Source: a virus. From it: a DNA stretch of 61,130 nt. Location: positions 1-61,130 of the IMG/VR virus record IMGVR_UViG_3300032050_000140, one strand, 5' to 3'. Shown piece by piece: positions 26,946 to 37,673 of the stretch (positions are counted from its first letter, which is position 1; each line of letters opens with the position of its first letter). The position numbers and the translations under genes are program-made. Below the pieces are notes generated by a model. The model saw only the letters and a list, made by a program, of their open reading frames with translations, did no database searches and was not told where the DNA came from.

Positions 26946-29900
26946 TCGGCTGTTTGGCCTTCCTTTATTTTCACTATATCTGAAATACTTGGCTCACCTA
27001 TAGCCTTCATAACTTTTAGGTATTCTCTTCCTTGACGTTCTGTCAAGCCACCGTTTCTTTCAATGAACTCTATTTCGGAAATGGCTGTTTCGGATTCCTT
27101 CTTATCTTTTACTAATTGTATTTCCCACGATTTCAAATTACGTCCAAGATCTTTTTTTACAGTTTCATATCTGTCATATTGTTTTTCTGTAACAGCTTTC
27201 TTCTTGATTCCCTTAACGTAGTTTTTACTAATTGAACCAATATCTTTTGGTAGTACACCAGTAGAGTATGCAATTAAAAATGGAACAGCATATCCAACTT
27301 TTTTCCTATCAGCCTCTAAAAGTACTTTAGGTGTTTCTCTTCCTTCATACTCATCCATGAATTTACCAGTTGTAGCTAAATTGGATATTTCAGCTAACTC
27401 TTGATAAGTACTCCCAGCAATTCCAATCATACCATAACTCCTATCAAAGTCATCTTCAAATACTTGATATGTTGCTTCTTTTTTAATGTTATCAATAAAT
27501 TCTTTTTCTTCAGATTCAGTCATAGCAGGCTCACCTTTTAATTCTAAAACCTTATTTCTACTTTCAACCGCATCTTTAATTTCTTTATCACTCATCCAAG
27601 GGTATTGTGCTAATGCTTTGTTTAATGCCCATGTTGATATAAAGTCTGTCATTGGAAGTGGTGACACAATATCATTAACAATACTTTTAATAGGGTATTT
27701 AGTAGCATTAATCATTTTCTTTTTCTTCGCTTCTTCATCCTCATCATCACCAAGCAATGATGCCGCAATAATATCATACAATCTTCTTACACCAAATCCA
27801 ATTAATTGGAATGTTGCAAGTTCGGAAGCTAGACCTGCTAATGATCTTCTTGCAATTACTTTATCTTCACTTGTAGCAGTTTTACTACTAATAGTCATTA
27901 TATCATTATACATCCTAGCTTTTTGGTTAAGAATAAATGATGCAAACGGAAGAACTATTTTTCTAGTTATTTGTTTGATTGGATCATCGCTTGCTAAAAA
28001 TTCACCAGCTAACATTGGATCAGATATGTTTTGTTGTCTGTCAATCATAGCTTGAGCATATTCAGCAGCCTCCATATCAATTTCATGTGTAGTCCAATCA
28101 ATATCAGTACTTAATCCTCTACGTTTTAAGTTTTGTAAATAGTAAGACTTAAATGATGATCTAGCAACAAATACATCTGGCCTTACTAGGAATTGTTTTA
28201 AGTACCATTGATTTAAATCAGCAATTGCTTTCAATACTTCTTGAGTTCCAGTTCCTGTCATATCAATTTTTCTGTCAATTGAATCAACTGTTGATTGTGA
28301 TTCAAGGCCACGATTTGAAATTGGAAGTCCAGTTTTATTTAACCACTCATTAAATTTAGCATCGGCTATATCAAACCTTCCTGAGTTAACTACAGTGTTT
28401 ACCATTACTGGTATTGTCTGACTAACAGCTTGACTTATACCACCCAAAGCCTTTCCAACACCAAGAGACGTGATATAATTTGTTAATTTATTAATGTATT
28501 GAATTGTATCAGATGCAACAATGTTTTTACCTTTTGATCTTCTTATATAAGTGTTAATTCTTTTAGTCATTATTGATCTATCCTCAGACTCAGGAATTAA
28601 CTTTTTAAATGACTTCGAATTAATAAACCCATCAACTTGTCTAATAGCAGAAGCTGTATTAATATCAACCAAAGCTGCCTTTAATGCTTTTGAGTTATTA
28701 GTATCAAAATCAAGGCTAATATATCTACCATCAGGCATAACATTTGGTCTTGTTGTTTCCATTAAAACACCAGTCTTTTTCTTATCAGTGTAATCAATTG
28801 TTATAGCAAAAGCACCATTTCTTTCAACTGCTCCCTCATCAAGTGATTGATTCTCTGAAGAAAGTCTTTTGTATTTATCTGGTGTATAATTTAAATCACT
28901 TCCAAGTTGAGTATTGTAAACAGATAAACTAATATCTGATAAATCAGAATAGTGCCTAGACCATTGATTAACCCACCAATTTACAGCATCTAAATTATTT
29001 TTTGATGCATTGGCATTAATGACATCCATGTCCATTTCTGCTACACCTAACTTATCATAAATTTTTTGATATAGTTCCCCCATTTTTTGTTCTTTGGCAT
29101 CCCCATCTTCAGTTAATTTATTGATAGATTCTTGAACCATTCTAACCCTTCTTTCAAACTCTGCTTTCATTTCAGCTGGTTTACCAACTAAATTTCTTTT
29201 TAAGAATGCAAGCATACCTCTTTCGTATACATTCTCAGCATCCATGAAGCCTTTATTCATAACATAACGACCAAGAGCATTTTTTGTAGAATAGAAAGGT
29301 TGCTTTACATACTGATCTAAAATATCATTATGCTGTCTATTGGCTTTATTGACTCCATTAATAAGTTTAACTAATCCCATTTTGCTCATCACATCAATTG
29401 AATTATTAACACCATCAAACATCTTTTCCATTAACATAGGAAGAGAGAACAATTGTTCGCTATATATTTTACCAACATAATTACTAAAGAATAGCCTCAA
29501 AGATTTAGCCTTTGTTCCTTTATCGACTAATTGCTTGCTATTTGTAGCTCCTTCATAAGAACTAACAGCCGCCTCAAGACCACTTGTAATTTGGTTGGTA
29601 ATAAAGTTTTCTACACTCTCAACTATTTTAATGGCATCTCTAACTGACATCTCATTAAGGTCAATCTTCAACGCTCTTTTAATTAATTCTTTTTGTTTCT
29701 CATCAAATGTTATTTCCTCTCCAGTCATAGGATCAATACCTGTCTTAAACATTGTATCAAGTATTGATGACATGATACCAAATCTACCGTTTAAGTAGTC
29801 TTTTACATACTTCTCTTTTTCAGTGGTTTCCATTTGACTTGTTGGATCTTTCAATGCATTGATAACATCTTGCATGTCTTTCAATGACATCTCGCCTTCC

Positions 29901-32900
29901 AAGAAATCATAAGTAGCTAATAACTCATCTTTAAGAATCTTATCTTGTCTTTCAATCTCATTGTTTATATATTCAGAAACCTCAGCAATATTTGCTGCTT
30001 CCTTCATTATAACATCAAGACCTTTTACTCGTGATGGCTTAACAGCATTCTTAACTTTCTCCGCAATTTCTAAATACGCATCAATATCCTCAACCATAGA
30101 TGGATCGATCTTTGTAAACTCCTTAGCCATACCAACTACCTCGGCTTGGTTATCAGTCTTTAATGCTTTACGAATTGCTTTTCTTAATGCAAACGCACCA
30201 TCTAATGTTTCTTGGTAGTCTGCTCTTTCGAATACTCTTTGAGCGTAATTTGTAAATCGCTCAACCATTACAGGATTTTCAAGGTTAAGGCTGCTAACTC
30301 TTTTAACCAATACAGCAGCCTGACTGGCTTTCATTTTACCAGTCTTAACCATATTACCAATAGCAGTAGCCAACATTTTACGTTTGGTATTTAAGTCAGT
30401 CTTTGCTTCACGAGCTGCTTTGGCTTCTAGTCTAATTTGGTCCTTAAGTGCTGACATCTCATTAACAGTAACCTGTTTTGGTTTTGGCTTACCTAATATC
30501 TTAGCAACTGTTGGTGCTTTAGGTTGTGCTTTAAATGCATCCTTTATTTCTTGCTCACTAAATCCTTCTTCTTTTAAATATTGTTTGATTGCAGCGTCAG
30601 ATATTCCATTGTCTCTAGCCACTATTACAATATCTACTGCTTCTTTTGGCCTTCCTTTTGAAAATAGAACGTCTATACCTTTTACTTCTTTCGATGTTAT
30701 CTCTTTACCTCCTAAAAGTGATGCAAGTGATCCATCAATAAATTCATTAAGACTAATGTCTTGGAATTGCTCAGGTGTTAATTTATTAAATGCTTTAAAC
30801 TTAGATTTGACATAAGTAAATACAGCATTTAACCAGTTTTTAAATTTAGATTTTTTACCTGCTTCAATTAATGTTTCTCCTTTATTTGCAATTAATTCAG
30901 CCATTGCTTCCTCTCTTGCCAACTCAATATCTCCTAACTCATCTATTTTTCTTTTTAAAACTTCAGTTCCTTCTAAAAGACTATATCCTTTAGTTAAAAG
31001 CTTTGGATTATTTTCTTTTAAGAAGTTCATCCAAATATGTGAGAACTCATGTATAGCCGTATTTGAGTTTGCTTTTTCAGGATTTAAAAATACTTTACCA
31101 TCTTTTGTAAAACCATAAACAACTTCACCATCTTTAACGAATTGTTTTACATCTGGATTTTCTAACGCACTGTTGAATTCTTCTTGTGTTTCAACTATAG
31201 TAACAGATGGAAATGCTTGCTTTAACTTACCTAAAAGTTTTTGAAGTTCCGTCATCTTAGTAGAAATCTTAGCTCCTCTAAATGCTTTAATAGCGGCAAT
31301 AGGTCCACTAGAAGCAACAGCCTGATCTACAACCTTACCTGGTGATGGTAATTTACCTGCTTTATCTTCTTTATTTAAATAGAAAGATTTAGCGTACATT
31401 TCTGGAAACACATCAGCAGCATGTACAGGTGATTCTAAAATACCAATTAATCCACCCTTAACACCATATGGGTAGTTTCTATGTTTTGGATTTGTTATTT
31501 GAGGGTTTAAAACATCAACACCAGTAATACCAATAATATGATTAGATGGAACTTCTTTTGTTGATTCATCTTGTATTGCGTTGTTTATTGTTTGTAAATG
31601 TATATACTTATAGTAAGAAGAATCTTTGTTACCAACTAAAGCAAGAGCCGATTTACTTCTTGGTTTCCCTGGCTTAGTTTCTTTATTAAGTTGAATGCCT
31701 CCAGTAAATAAAAATCTAGTAACATTTGCTCTTTCACCTATTGGTTTAAGATTATTCATGTTATCTAAAAGTTCATCAATAGTTTTATAATTATTTTCTT
31801 TTATAAATGATATAACTTTGCTTTCAGGATTTACAGCGGATATATCTTCTATCAATCCATTTAATGAGTTTGTTCTTTCTGCTTTATTAAATTTCTTCTT
31901 TATAGTATCAGCAGCAAATCTAAATATTGCTTCATTTGTTTGAATTGAATCTTGACCCATTTTAACAATAGCCATAGGTATTTGACCTTGCGGAAGTTTT
32001 CCTTCTGACCAAAGCCTATCGAACATGTCTTTATTTTTAGAGTATACTTCTTTGGCTCTAGATAGCATTTTTTCAGATTCTGCTTTATCAGTATTTGCCC
32101 AAGCACTACCTTCATTTCCTTCAGTAAGATTAAATCCTATACCTCCATTTACATCAATTGTATTTCCTGTAAATTCATTCTTTACATTGCCAGATGTTAA
32201 CTGATCAGAGATTGTAAATATCATTGGTATACCATTATACTCTGATATATTTTTTATTATGCCACCTTTAAATGTAGACTTTAACTTATCTCCAAATCTT
32301 TTTACAAGTGATTCTACATTTGTTTTGCTTTTAGTAGTCAAATCAGAAGGAACATCGAATTTAGCCACATCTTCTGGCATAGCATTCATTTCCTCAACTA
32401 CTGAATCAACTTCAGGTACTTGAGACACTTGCTCTCCTTTCTGAAACTTGGGTTCTTGACCAAATAGACCTCTTAGTTTATTTACTTCTTCTTGAACTAC
32501 TGTTTGAGGTTCTACTTCAGCAGGAGTTACTTCTTCTTGGACTGTGGCTTGACCTTCTTCGGTAACGACTTCAGGTTTTGCTTCGGGTTCTCCTTGCGCC
32601 ACTTCTCCGCCAACTCTGGCTTCTGGCTGTACAGGAACTTCACCTGTTGTTTGCTTTTGAACGGCATTTTTACTTATTATTTTTAGTTCATCATTAATCT
32701 CGTTTACTCTGTCTGTTTGAGCAGCAACGAGAGCAGGGTCTTTCCCTTCTATTTCTTTTTGTATCTTTTGTTTTTCAAGAATTAAATTAAATGAATCTCT
32801 TTGATCTCTTAAACTTAAGTTGTCAGGTATAGATTGCAGGATTGAATATGTTTTATTCATTGACTCAATTTGAGCCTTTGCTTCTTCTTTTGTTATATCC

Positions 32901-35089
32901 CCACTTACTATTTTAGATTTTATATCTGATTCAATAGAAGATCTAAGGTTATTGTCTTTTAATGAGTTTGAAAATATAGCAAAATCATCATCACTCTTTC
33001 TATTACTGTACCCATCTCTAATAGCTGAAACTGATTCAGATCCAGCAGACATAATTAAACCACCTAGAGCACCATAATAAGCATCAGTAGCAGCAGCCCC
33101 AATTGCTTGATTAATTCCTTTTGCTGTTGTAATGTCAGGAACATCTTGAAAGTAATCTTTATCTGTTATACCATTTGATATATCCTTTATTACTATTTCA
33201 TCTAATTGTTGAGTACCTTCAATAGCTCCTTCTACTAATGCACCACCAACTATTCTTAATCCAGCATTAGCCAACATAGCGGCAGTATTCCTTTTCAATT
33301 CATTTTGCATTAATGTTGCTGATGCATCTTTTGGTAAATTAGAGAAAGTTCTAAAAACTATATTATTTACTAACTTATTAAATAGTGGGCTTTTTGTTGC
33401 GCCAGTTGTAAATTTAAACCCTAAGTTTTCCAGTGCACCTATTGTTATTGCATAAGGAACAGATATTAATTTTTTCTCAAATTGATTTAATCCATCAAAC
33501 TGACTTGAGTTCATCTCATCCTCAATAGCATTATAAGATTGAGTAAAGAATGCTACTTTTTGCAATGTAGGGTTGCCACCTGCTGATAATGCAGTACCAA
33601 TACTCTCAGATAAAAATGAAGCTACTTTTTCTAAATCACCCCTATCTTTAGATTGAAGGTATTCATCTGTAGTTCCAAATGAAACCAAATCGGTCAATCC
33701 CTTTTCTATTTGTGGAACTATTTGTTTTCTAAGTTGTTTTGATGCATAATCTTTTATCTCAGAATCACTCATTCCAGATGCTTTTAATTTTTCTCTCTGT
33801 ACATCTGGCATTATTGATCCTTCTGGAAGAACATAAGGCATAACATCAGCAGTTATCCCTGCTAGTGCCTTTTCCATATTGAAAGCACCTTTTATAAAGC
33901 TCTTAGATATTAAACCTAGTGTATTACCTTGCTTTTCTTTATTCTTATAATATACAGCTGATGATACTTTTAGTTTATCATTTAATCTGCCTAAATCATC
34001 GTACTTGCTTTTTAATATATTCTTTCTTTCGTCAAGAGAATTTATTTTATTTTTTATTTCAGCTTCTTGTTCTGGACTAGTTGGATTTTTTATAAATTCA
34101 TTATATTGAGATAATAGTTGATCTTCATCTCTTTTTAAACTTTTTGATTCAATTACTAAATCTTTATATTGGTTATCAAACCATCTGTCAGTATCGTACT
34201 GATTTAAAAATTCTTCACCATACTTATATGGATTTTCAGCCATAAGATTAACAAGCTGACCATAATCTTTTACTTCCTTCTTTAAGAAATCTTTATCTGT
34301 CTTTTTAAGTATTGACTTACTCATAAAGTCAACAATCTCATTATATTTATCGTTGCTTAATCTGTTTAAATCTTCAGTTTGAGCAACTGGCATACCAGTC
34401 TGTGATTGACCATATAACGCTGAAGGAACTAACTCAAATTCTTTTGAATTTATTGTAGTTAATCCACCATTCGTAGATGTAGATATTTTTATTTTATTAC
34501 CAGCACCAGTGGTTTCAAAAATAAATCCACTTCCCTTAAATTTTTCTCTTAATTCTTTTACAGCCTCATCTTCAGTTTTAAAAGCAATATTTTTGTCTAT
34601 CTTATTGATATTCTGATAGGCATCGAATTCCTTTTTACCGAAATCTTCCTCCATCATTGTTTCGGCTTCCTTATAAGTAGGCACATCTAATTCTTCTACT
34701 TTTACTTCAGGAACGTATTTATCAGGCTGTACTGATACAACTTTCTTTTTCTTTAAAGGCTTATTTTCTAGTATGTCAATATAATCATCAGTCTTATATT
34801 TACTAGAGGTAACTTTTGGTTCAGTTACATTAGCCCACCTTCTTGCTGAAGATAAAGAGTCCGAACGCTTTTGATTTTCCGTCTTTGATCCATCCAAAGA
34901 AGTAACTTGATTGACTTGTGTTGATTGTGAAACCTCTTTTTTTTTTAATGCAGATTCAAAAGAAACTTCATTTTTATACTCAGGATACTTTTCAATCATC
35001 TTTTTAGATAATTCTAAATCATCAACATCACTATATTCAGGATATTTACTCTTTATTTTTTTTGCAAATTCTGTATAATCTAATGGCAT
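26930..35089 (-). CDS. Giant polyvalent ejection-type protein with metallopeptidase motif
   Basis: 2719 aa, 8.2 kb, the largest gene. The N-terminus has a duplicated KYPEY motif (residues about 14-40). A Pro/Glu/Val-rich linker follows near 810-910. A zinc-peptidase-like segment NTAIHEFSHIWMNF (H1347, E1348, H1351) lies near the middle, followed by long helical segments and an LPD-like C-terminal third (LPFASFILNQKARMYND). This is the layout of large polyvalent virion proteins that are packaged and injected. Adjacent genes upstream also look like ejection proteins. Expected role: DNA delivery and early action on the host. Confidence 0.8.
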   Translation of the reverse strand: MPLDYTEFAKKIKSKYPEYSDVDDLELSKKMIEKYPEYKNEVSFESALKKKEVSQSTQVNQVTSLDGSKTENQKRSDSLSSARRWANVTEPKVTSSKYKTDDYIDILENKPLKKKKVVSVQPDKYVPEVKVEELDVPTYKEAETMMEEDFGKKEFDAYQNINKIDKNIAFKTEDEAVKELREKFKGSGFIFETTGAGNKIKISTSTNGGLTTINSKEFELVPSALYGQSQTGMPVAQTEDLNRLSNDKYNEIVDFMSKSILKKTDKDFLKKEVKDYGQLVNLMAENPYKYGEEFLNQYDTDRWFDNQYKDLVIESKSLKRDEDQLLSQYNEFIKNPTSPEQEAEIKNKINSLDERKNILKSKYDDLGRLNDKLKVSSAVYYKNKEKQGNTLGLISKSFIKGAFNMEKALAGITADVMPYVLPEGSIMPDVQREKLKASGMSDSEIKDYASKQLRKQIVPQIEKGLTDLVSFGTTDEYLQSKDRGDLEKVASFLSESIGTALSAGGNPTLQKVAFFTQSYNAIEDEMNSSQFDGLNQFEKKLISVPYAITIGALENLGFKFTTGATKSPLFNKLVNNIVFRTFSNLPKDASATLMQNELKRNTAAMLANAGLRIVGGALVEGAIEGTQQLDEIVIKDISNGITDKDYFQDVPDITTAKGINQAIGAAATDAYYGALGGLIMSAGSESVSAIRDGYSNRKSDDDFAIFSNSLKDNNLRSSIESDIKSKIVSGDITKEEAKAQIESMNKTYSILQSIPDNLSLRDQRDSFNLILEKQKIQKEIEGKDPALVAAQTDRVNEINDELKIISKNAVQKQTTGEVPVQPEARVGGEVAQGEPEAKPEVVTEEGQATVQEEVTPAEVEPQTVVQEEVNKLRGLFGQEPKFQKGEQVSQVPEVDSVVEEMNAMPEDVAKFDVPSDLTTKSKTNVESLVKRFGDKLKSTFKGGIIKNISEYNGIPMIFTISDQLTSGNVKNEFTGNTIDVNGGIGFNLTEGNEGSAWANTDKAESEKMLSRAKEVYSKNKDMFDRLWSEGKLPQGQIPMAIVKMGQDSIQTNEAIFRFAADTIKKKFNKAERTNSLNGLIEDISAVNPESKVISFIKENNYKTIDELLDNMNNLKPIGERANVTRFLFTGGIQLNKETKPGKPRSKSALALVGNKDSSYYKYIHLQTINNAIQDESTKEVPSNHIIGITGVDVLNPQITNPKHRNYPYGVKGGLIGILESPVHAADVFPEMYAKSFYLNKEDKAGKLPSPGKVVDQAVASSGPIAAIKAFRGAKISTKMTELQKLLGKLKQAFPSVTIVETQEEFNSALENPDVKQFVKDGEVVYGFTKDGKVFLNPEKANSNTAIHEFSHIWMNFLKENNPKLLTKGYSLLEGTEVLKRKIDELGDIELAREEAMAELIANKGETLIEAGKKSKFKNWLNAVFTYVKSKFKAFNKLTPEQFQDISLNEFIDGSLASLLGGKEITSKEVKGIDVLFSKGRPKEAVDIVIVARDNGISDAAIKQYLKEEGFSEQEIKDAFKAQPKAPTVAKILGKPKPKQVTVNEMSALKDQIRLEAKAAREAKTDLNTKRKMLATAIGNMVKTGKMKASQAAVLVKRVSSLNLENPVMVERFTNYAQRVFERADYQETLDGAFALRKAIRKALKTDNQAEVVGMAKEFTKIDPSMVEDIDAYLEIAEKVKNAVKPSRVKGLDVIMKEAANIAEVSEYINNEIERQDKILKDELLATYDFLEGEMSLKDMQDVINALKDPTSQMETTEKEKYVKDYLNGRFGIMSSILDTMFKTGIDPMTGEEITFDEKQKELIKRALKIDLNEMSVRDAIKIVESVENFITNQITSGLEAAVSSYEGATNSKQLVDKGTKAKSLRLFFSNYVGKIYSEQLFSLPMLMEKMFDGVNNSIDVMSKMGLVKLINGVNKANRQHNDILDQYVKQPFYSTKNALGRYVMNKGFMDAENVYERGMLAFLKRNLVGKPAEMKAEFERRVRMVQESINKLTEDGDAKEQKMGELYQKIYDKLGVAEMDMDVINANASKNNLDAVNWWVNQWSRHYSDLSDISLSVYNTQLGSDLNYTPDKYKRLSSENQSLDEGAVERNGAFAITIDYTDKKKTGVLMETTRPNVMPDGRYISLDFDTNNSKALKAALVDINTASAIRQVDGFINSKSFKKLIPESEDRSIMTKRINTYIRRSKGKNIVASDTIQYINKLTNYITSLGVGKALGGISQAVSQTIPVMVNTVVNSGRFDIADAKFNEWLNKTGLPISNRGLESQSTVDSIDRKIDMTGTGTQEVLKAIADLNQWYLKQFLVRPDVFVARSSFKSYYLQNLKRRGLSTDIDWTTHEIDMEAAEYAQAMIDRQQNISDPMLAGEFLASDDPIKQITRKIVLPFASFILNQKARMYNDIMTISSKTATSEDKVIARRSLAGLASELATFQLIGFGVRRLYDIIAASLLGDDEDEEAKKKKMINATKYPIKSIVNDIVSPLPMTDFISTWALNKALAQYPWMSDKEIKDAVESRNKVLELKGEPAMTESEEKEFIDNIKKEATYQVFEDDFDRSYGMIGIAGSTYQELAEISNLATTGKFMDEYEGRETPKVLLEADRKKVGYAVPFLIAYSTGVLPKDIGSISKNYVKGIKKKAVTEKQYDRYETVKKDLGRNLKSWEIQLVKDKKESETAISEIEFIERNGGLTERQGREYLKVMKAIGEPSISDIVKIKEGQTADQILK

Positions 35090-35102
35090 AACTTATTATT
35101 TA

Positions 35103-36611
35103 TTAAATTCCTAAACCTAATGGATCACTTTTTGTTGATTGAATATTATCTCCCTTCTTATAAGTGCCTGGTAATGTATAATTATTTAACTTGAAGAAGT
35201 CATTCTTACCTGAATTATAAATAGATGTAGGTAAGTTTTTTTGTTTATCCATTCCTTTAATGTATGGAGCTAGTCCATCTGCTGAATATACTCTTATTTT
35301 TTTAGCTTTTGGGTCATTAACAAAAGTTTTAGATCTTTCATCATAAGCTCTTTTAGATACAACAACATAGTTCTTTCCACTTGAATCAATACCATTATCA
35401 AAATTATATTGATCTTGATCTAATGATGAAAAGTCTCCCTGCTCTAATGCCTTGTTTGCTGTTATATATGCAGACACAGCAAAATCATCAGTTTTGGTAG
35501 AGCCACCGCCACCGCCACCGCCGCCACCAGTACCTCTGTACTGTGGTTCATCAAACTCAACCTTTCTCTCTAATCTTGATTTTATTCTGTCTATTGTAGC
35601 ATCATTTGCTTTTTTAACTTGACTATTTGTTAGTATAGGTTGATATACACCTTGTTCATCTTGAGTAGAAAATATCATTTTATCTTTCTGGTCATTAATG
35701 AATTTGGTTAATTCATCACCACTTAAAGTAGGTTTGTTGTATTGAGTTCTAAATTGGTTTTCTTTAGCTACTCTATCTTCTATTTTAGCATTTAATTCTT
35801 TATCGCTATAATAAAAATCATAATCACCATCAGTGTTATCAGTTAAAACACCTGCAATTGCTCTAGGATTGTTTAATATAGCTTTACTTAAATCAAACAT
35901 CATGCGTTCTACAGCTGGGTTTAATAGTGGATCAGTTGTAGTTTTTCTTCCTTCTTCTTCAAGCCAAGAAGCTATTCCTTTTGTCTTTTCATCAACTATG
36001 GCATCTAAATCAATTCTATCGTCAAGTATATTCCCAGGTTTACCAATAGCCCTTAAATCCATAATACTTGAAGGGTCAAATAATCCATTGCTGCCTAACT
36101 CTCCAATTATAAAATTTCCATTAGAGTCATCAATGTCAGTTACTTTATTTCTTAAATTGGCTAATTCAGCAATTCTATTATTAATACTTAACTCAAAAGC
36201 TGAGCCCTTTCCTTCTTGTTGTCTTTTTAATGCTTCTTGTATTTGTGCATCAAATGTCTTAGTAGTATTGGCAAAAGTAGACCAAGAAGATTTTAGATTA
36301 TTTATTAAATTTTTATATTGAATAGGTTTAAGTTCTCCAGATTTCAATTTTTTATTCCATTCAAATATTTTATTTCTAGCTTTATCTGATCCAGCTAGTA
36401 TTAGTTGATCGTAAGTTTGAGTTTTACCTAGTTCTGTATTTTGAATAATCTCTGCGTTATCCGTAGCCAATTTGTCAAGAGCCTGACGTTCAGCCTCTCT
36501 TGATTCACCAATACCTGTAATGGTCTTAACTAATCCACCAGTGAGCGTAGCCCAATCAATTGGGTTATCGGCTGGTATAAATCCTGTATATTCGTTGTAT
36601 CTGCTTGCCAT
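35103..36611 (-). CDS. Internal virion/ejection-type protein
   Basis: 502 aa. The opening FIPADNPIDWATLTGGLVKT with a helical N-terminal half is typical of podoviral internal proteins. A nine-residue poly-Gly run (around residue 364) links the helical body to a C-terminal domain. No enzyme motif. It lies 13 bp before the giant protein gene and 3 bp after the 214-aa gene, suggesting one ejection-protein set. Confidence 0.75.
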   Translation of the reverse strand: MASRYNEYTGFIPADNPIDWATLTGGLVKTITGIGESREAERQALDKLATDNAEIIQNTELGKTQTYDQLILAGSDKARNKIFEWNKKLKSGELKPIQYKNLINNLKSSWSTFANTTKTFDAQIQEALKRQQEGKGSAFELSINNRIAELANLRNKVTDIDDSNGNFIIGELGSNGLFDPSSIMDLRAIGKPGNILDDRIDLDAIVDEKTKGIASWLEEEGRKTTTDPLLNPAVERMMFDLSKAILNNPRAIAGVLTDNTDGDYDFYYSDKELNAKIEDRVAKENQFRTQYNKPTLSGDELTKFINDQKDKMIFSTQDEQGVYQPILTNSQVKKANDATIDRIKSRLERKVEFDEPQYRGTGGGGGGGGGSTKTDDFAVSAYITANKALEQGDFSSLDQDQYNFDNGIDSSGKNYVVVSKRAYDERSKTFVNDPKAKKIRVYSADGLAPYIKGMDKQKNLPTSIYNSGKNDFFKLNNYTLPGTYKKGDNIQSTKSDPLGLGI

Positions 36612-36614
36612 TTT

Positions 36615-37259
36615 TTAAGGTTGTTGTTCAATTGGGCTCATAAATTGACTCATATATGGATTTGTCACTTTGTTAGTAGTCCAATTAGCATTTTTAGCAT
36701 ATTGTTGTTGCTTATACAAAGGAACTAGGCCAGCAGCACTAGTCAAAGCAGTTCCAGCAGAACCGAACATACCTTGAATGGCTTTATTACGTCTATTCTC
36801 AGCGTCAGCTCTTCGCGTTTGTTCGCTTATGAGTTGATTAGTCCCTATCATAAATTCACGCTCTGCTTTTCTAGCATCAACAGCTTGTCTACCAGCAGCC
36901 CTTTCAAGTTCAATTTGAGTTTGAATTTCAGCTTGTTTAGCTGCTCGATCTAAATCTGCTTGTGCTGTTGCGGCAACAATATTTCCTACACTACCAATAA
37001 CTCCCTCAGCACCTGCGCCTTTAGATGCCTCTATTGCTTGTGTTGTTGCTTGAGCTTGTCCTTGTTGAGCCAACTCAAATCCCAAAGTGGGAACTTGTAC
37101 TCTTCCATAAAAATCAGACTCTTTGATATTTTTCAAAAGATTTTGAACTTGTTTTGCTGATTCTGAATATGTTTTCATATCTTTATTAGCTTTAATAGCT
37201 TGAGCTGCACTCAAACCTAATCCACCTAAAGCCACCATTGTGCCTGTTACTGCTGCCAT
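36615..37259 (-). CDS. Ala/Gln-rich internal virion protein
   Basis: 214 aa from the ATG at 37259, one nt after the preceding stop; a longer non-ATG frame overlaps that gene. The N-terminus is hydrophobic (VTGTMVALGGLGLSAAQAI), followed by an Ala/Gln/Arg-rich helical body (AQADLDRAAKQAEIQTQIEL). This composition is typical of membrane-active ejection proteins that form the DNA channel. Position supports this. Confidence 0.75.
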   Translation of the reverse strand: MAAVTGTMVALGGLGLSAAQAIKANKDMKTYSESAKQVQNLLKNIKESDFYGRVQVPTLGFELAQQGQAQATTQAIEASKGAGAEGVIGSVGNIVAATAQADLDRAAKQAEIQTQIELERAAGRQAVDARKAEREFMIGTNQLISEQTRRADAENRRNKAIQGMFGSAGTALTSAAGLVPLYKQQQYAKNANWTTNKVTNPYMSQFMSPIEQQP

Positions 37260-37260
37260 G

Positions 37261-37662
37261 TTATAATATTTTAACCATTTCTTGGCAATTGCTGTCACCC
37301 TTTTGGAATCCACAATTGCTATATCTATCAATCAGACTTTTGCTTTTTAGTGATGTATAAACATATTTAAAATCACCAGTTTCTTTAATAATGTCAGTCA
37401 ATACATTTATAAGAAACTCAAGAGCGTCATGCCTGTCATTTTCCCTATAATGAAAGTTCGAAACTATAAATTCTATCCAAGCTGTTTTTGAGTTTGTAAA
37501 GTAAACAAATCCAGCACAAATCTCAACACCATCTTTGTAAACCATTACACCGCCCTTACCGTTTTGTGGCAACATATCAGCTGGCGGAGGTGTCCACCTC
37601 CAATCCTTCCACCATGATGATAATGTATTATAATCATCATCATTTAAGAATCGAACTTCCAT
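37261..37662 (-). CDS. GNAT-like acetyltransferase in the structural cluster
   Basis: 133 aa from the ATG at 37662. VRFLNDDDYNTLSSWWKDW, KGGVMVYKDGVEICAGFVYF (beta-4-like), a V-N-like pyrophosphate loop region REND, and the C-terminal SLIDRYSNCGFQKGD match GNAT-fold proteins common among phage tail/internal genes. Whether it is active or purely structural cannot be told. A TAAATTTG box lies 3 bp before the ATG. Confidence 0.7.
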   Translation of the reverse strand: MEVRFLNDDDYNTLSSWWKDWRWTPPPADMLPQNGKGGVMVYKDGVEICAGFVYFTNSKTAWIEFIVSNFHYRENDRHDALEFLINVLTDIIKETGDFKYVYTSLKSKSLIDRYSNCGFQKGDSNCQEMVKIL

Positions 37663-37665
37663 ATA

Positions 37666-37673
37666 CAAATTTA
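37666..37673 (-). promoter_or_regulatory. -7 box (TAAATTTG) abutting the GNAT gene
   Basis: TAAATTTG on the minus strand overlaps the stop of the 433-aa gene and ends 3 bp before the next ATG; it could start a leaderless ejection-gene transcript. Confidence 0.4.
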
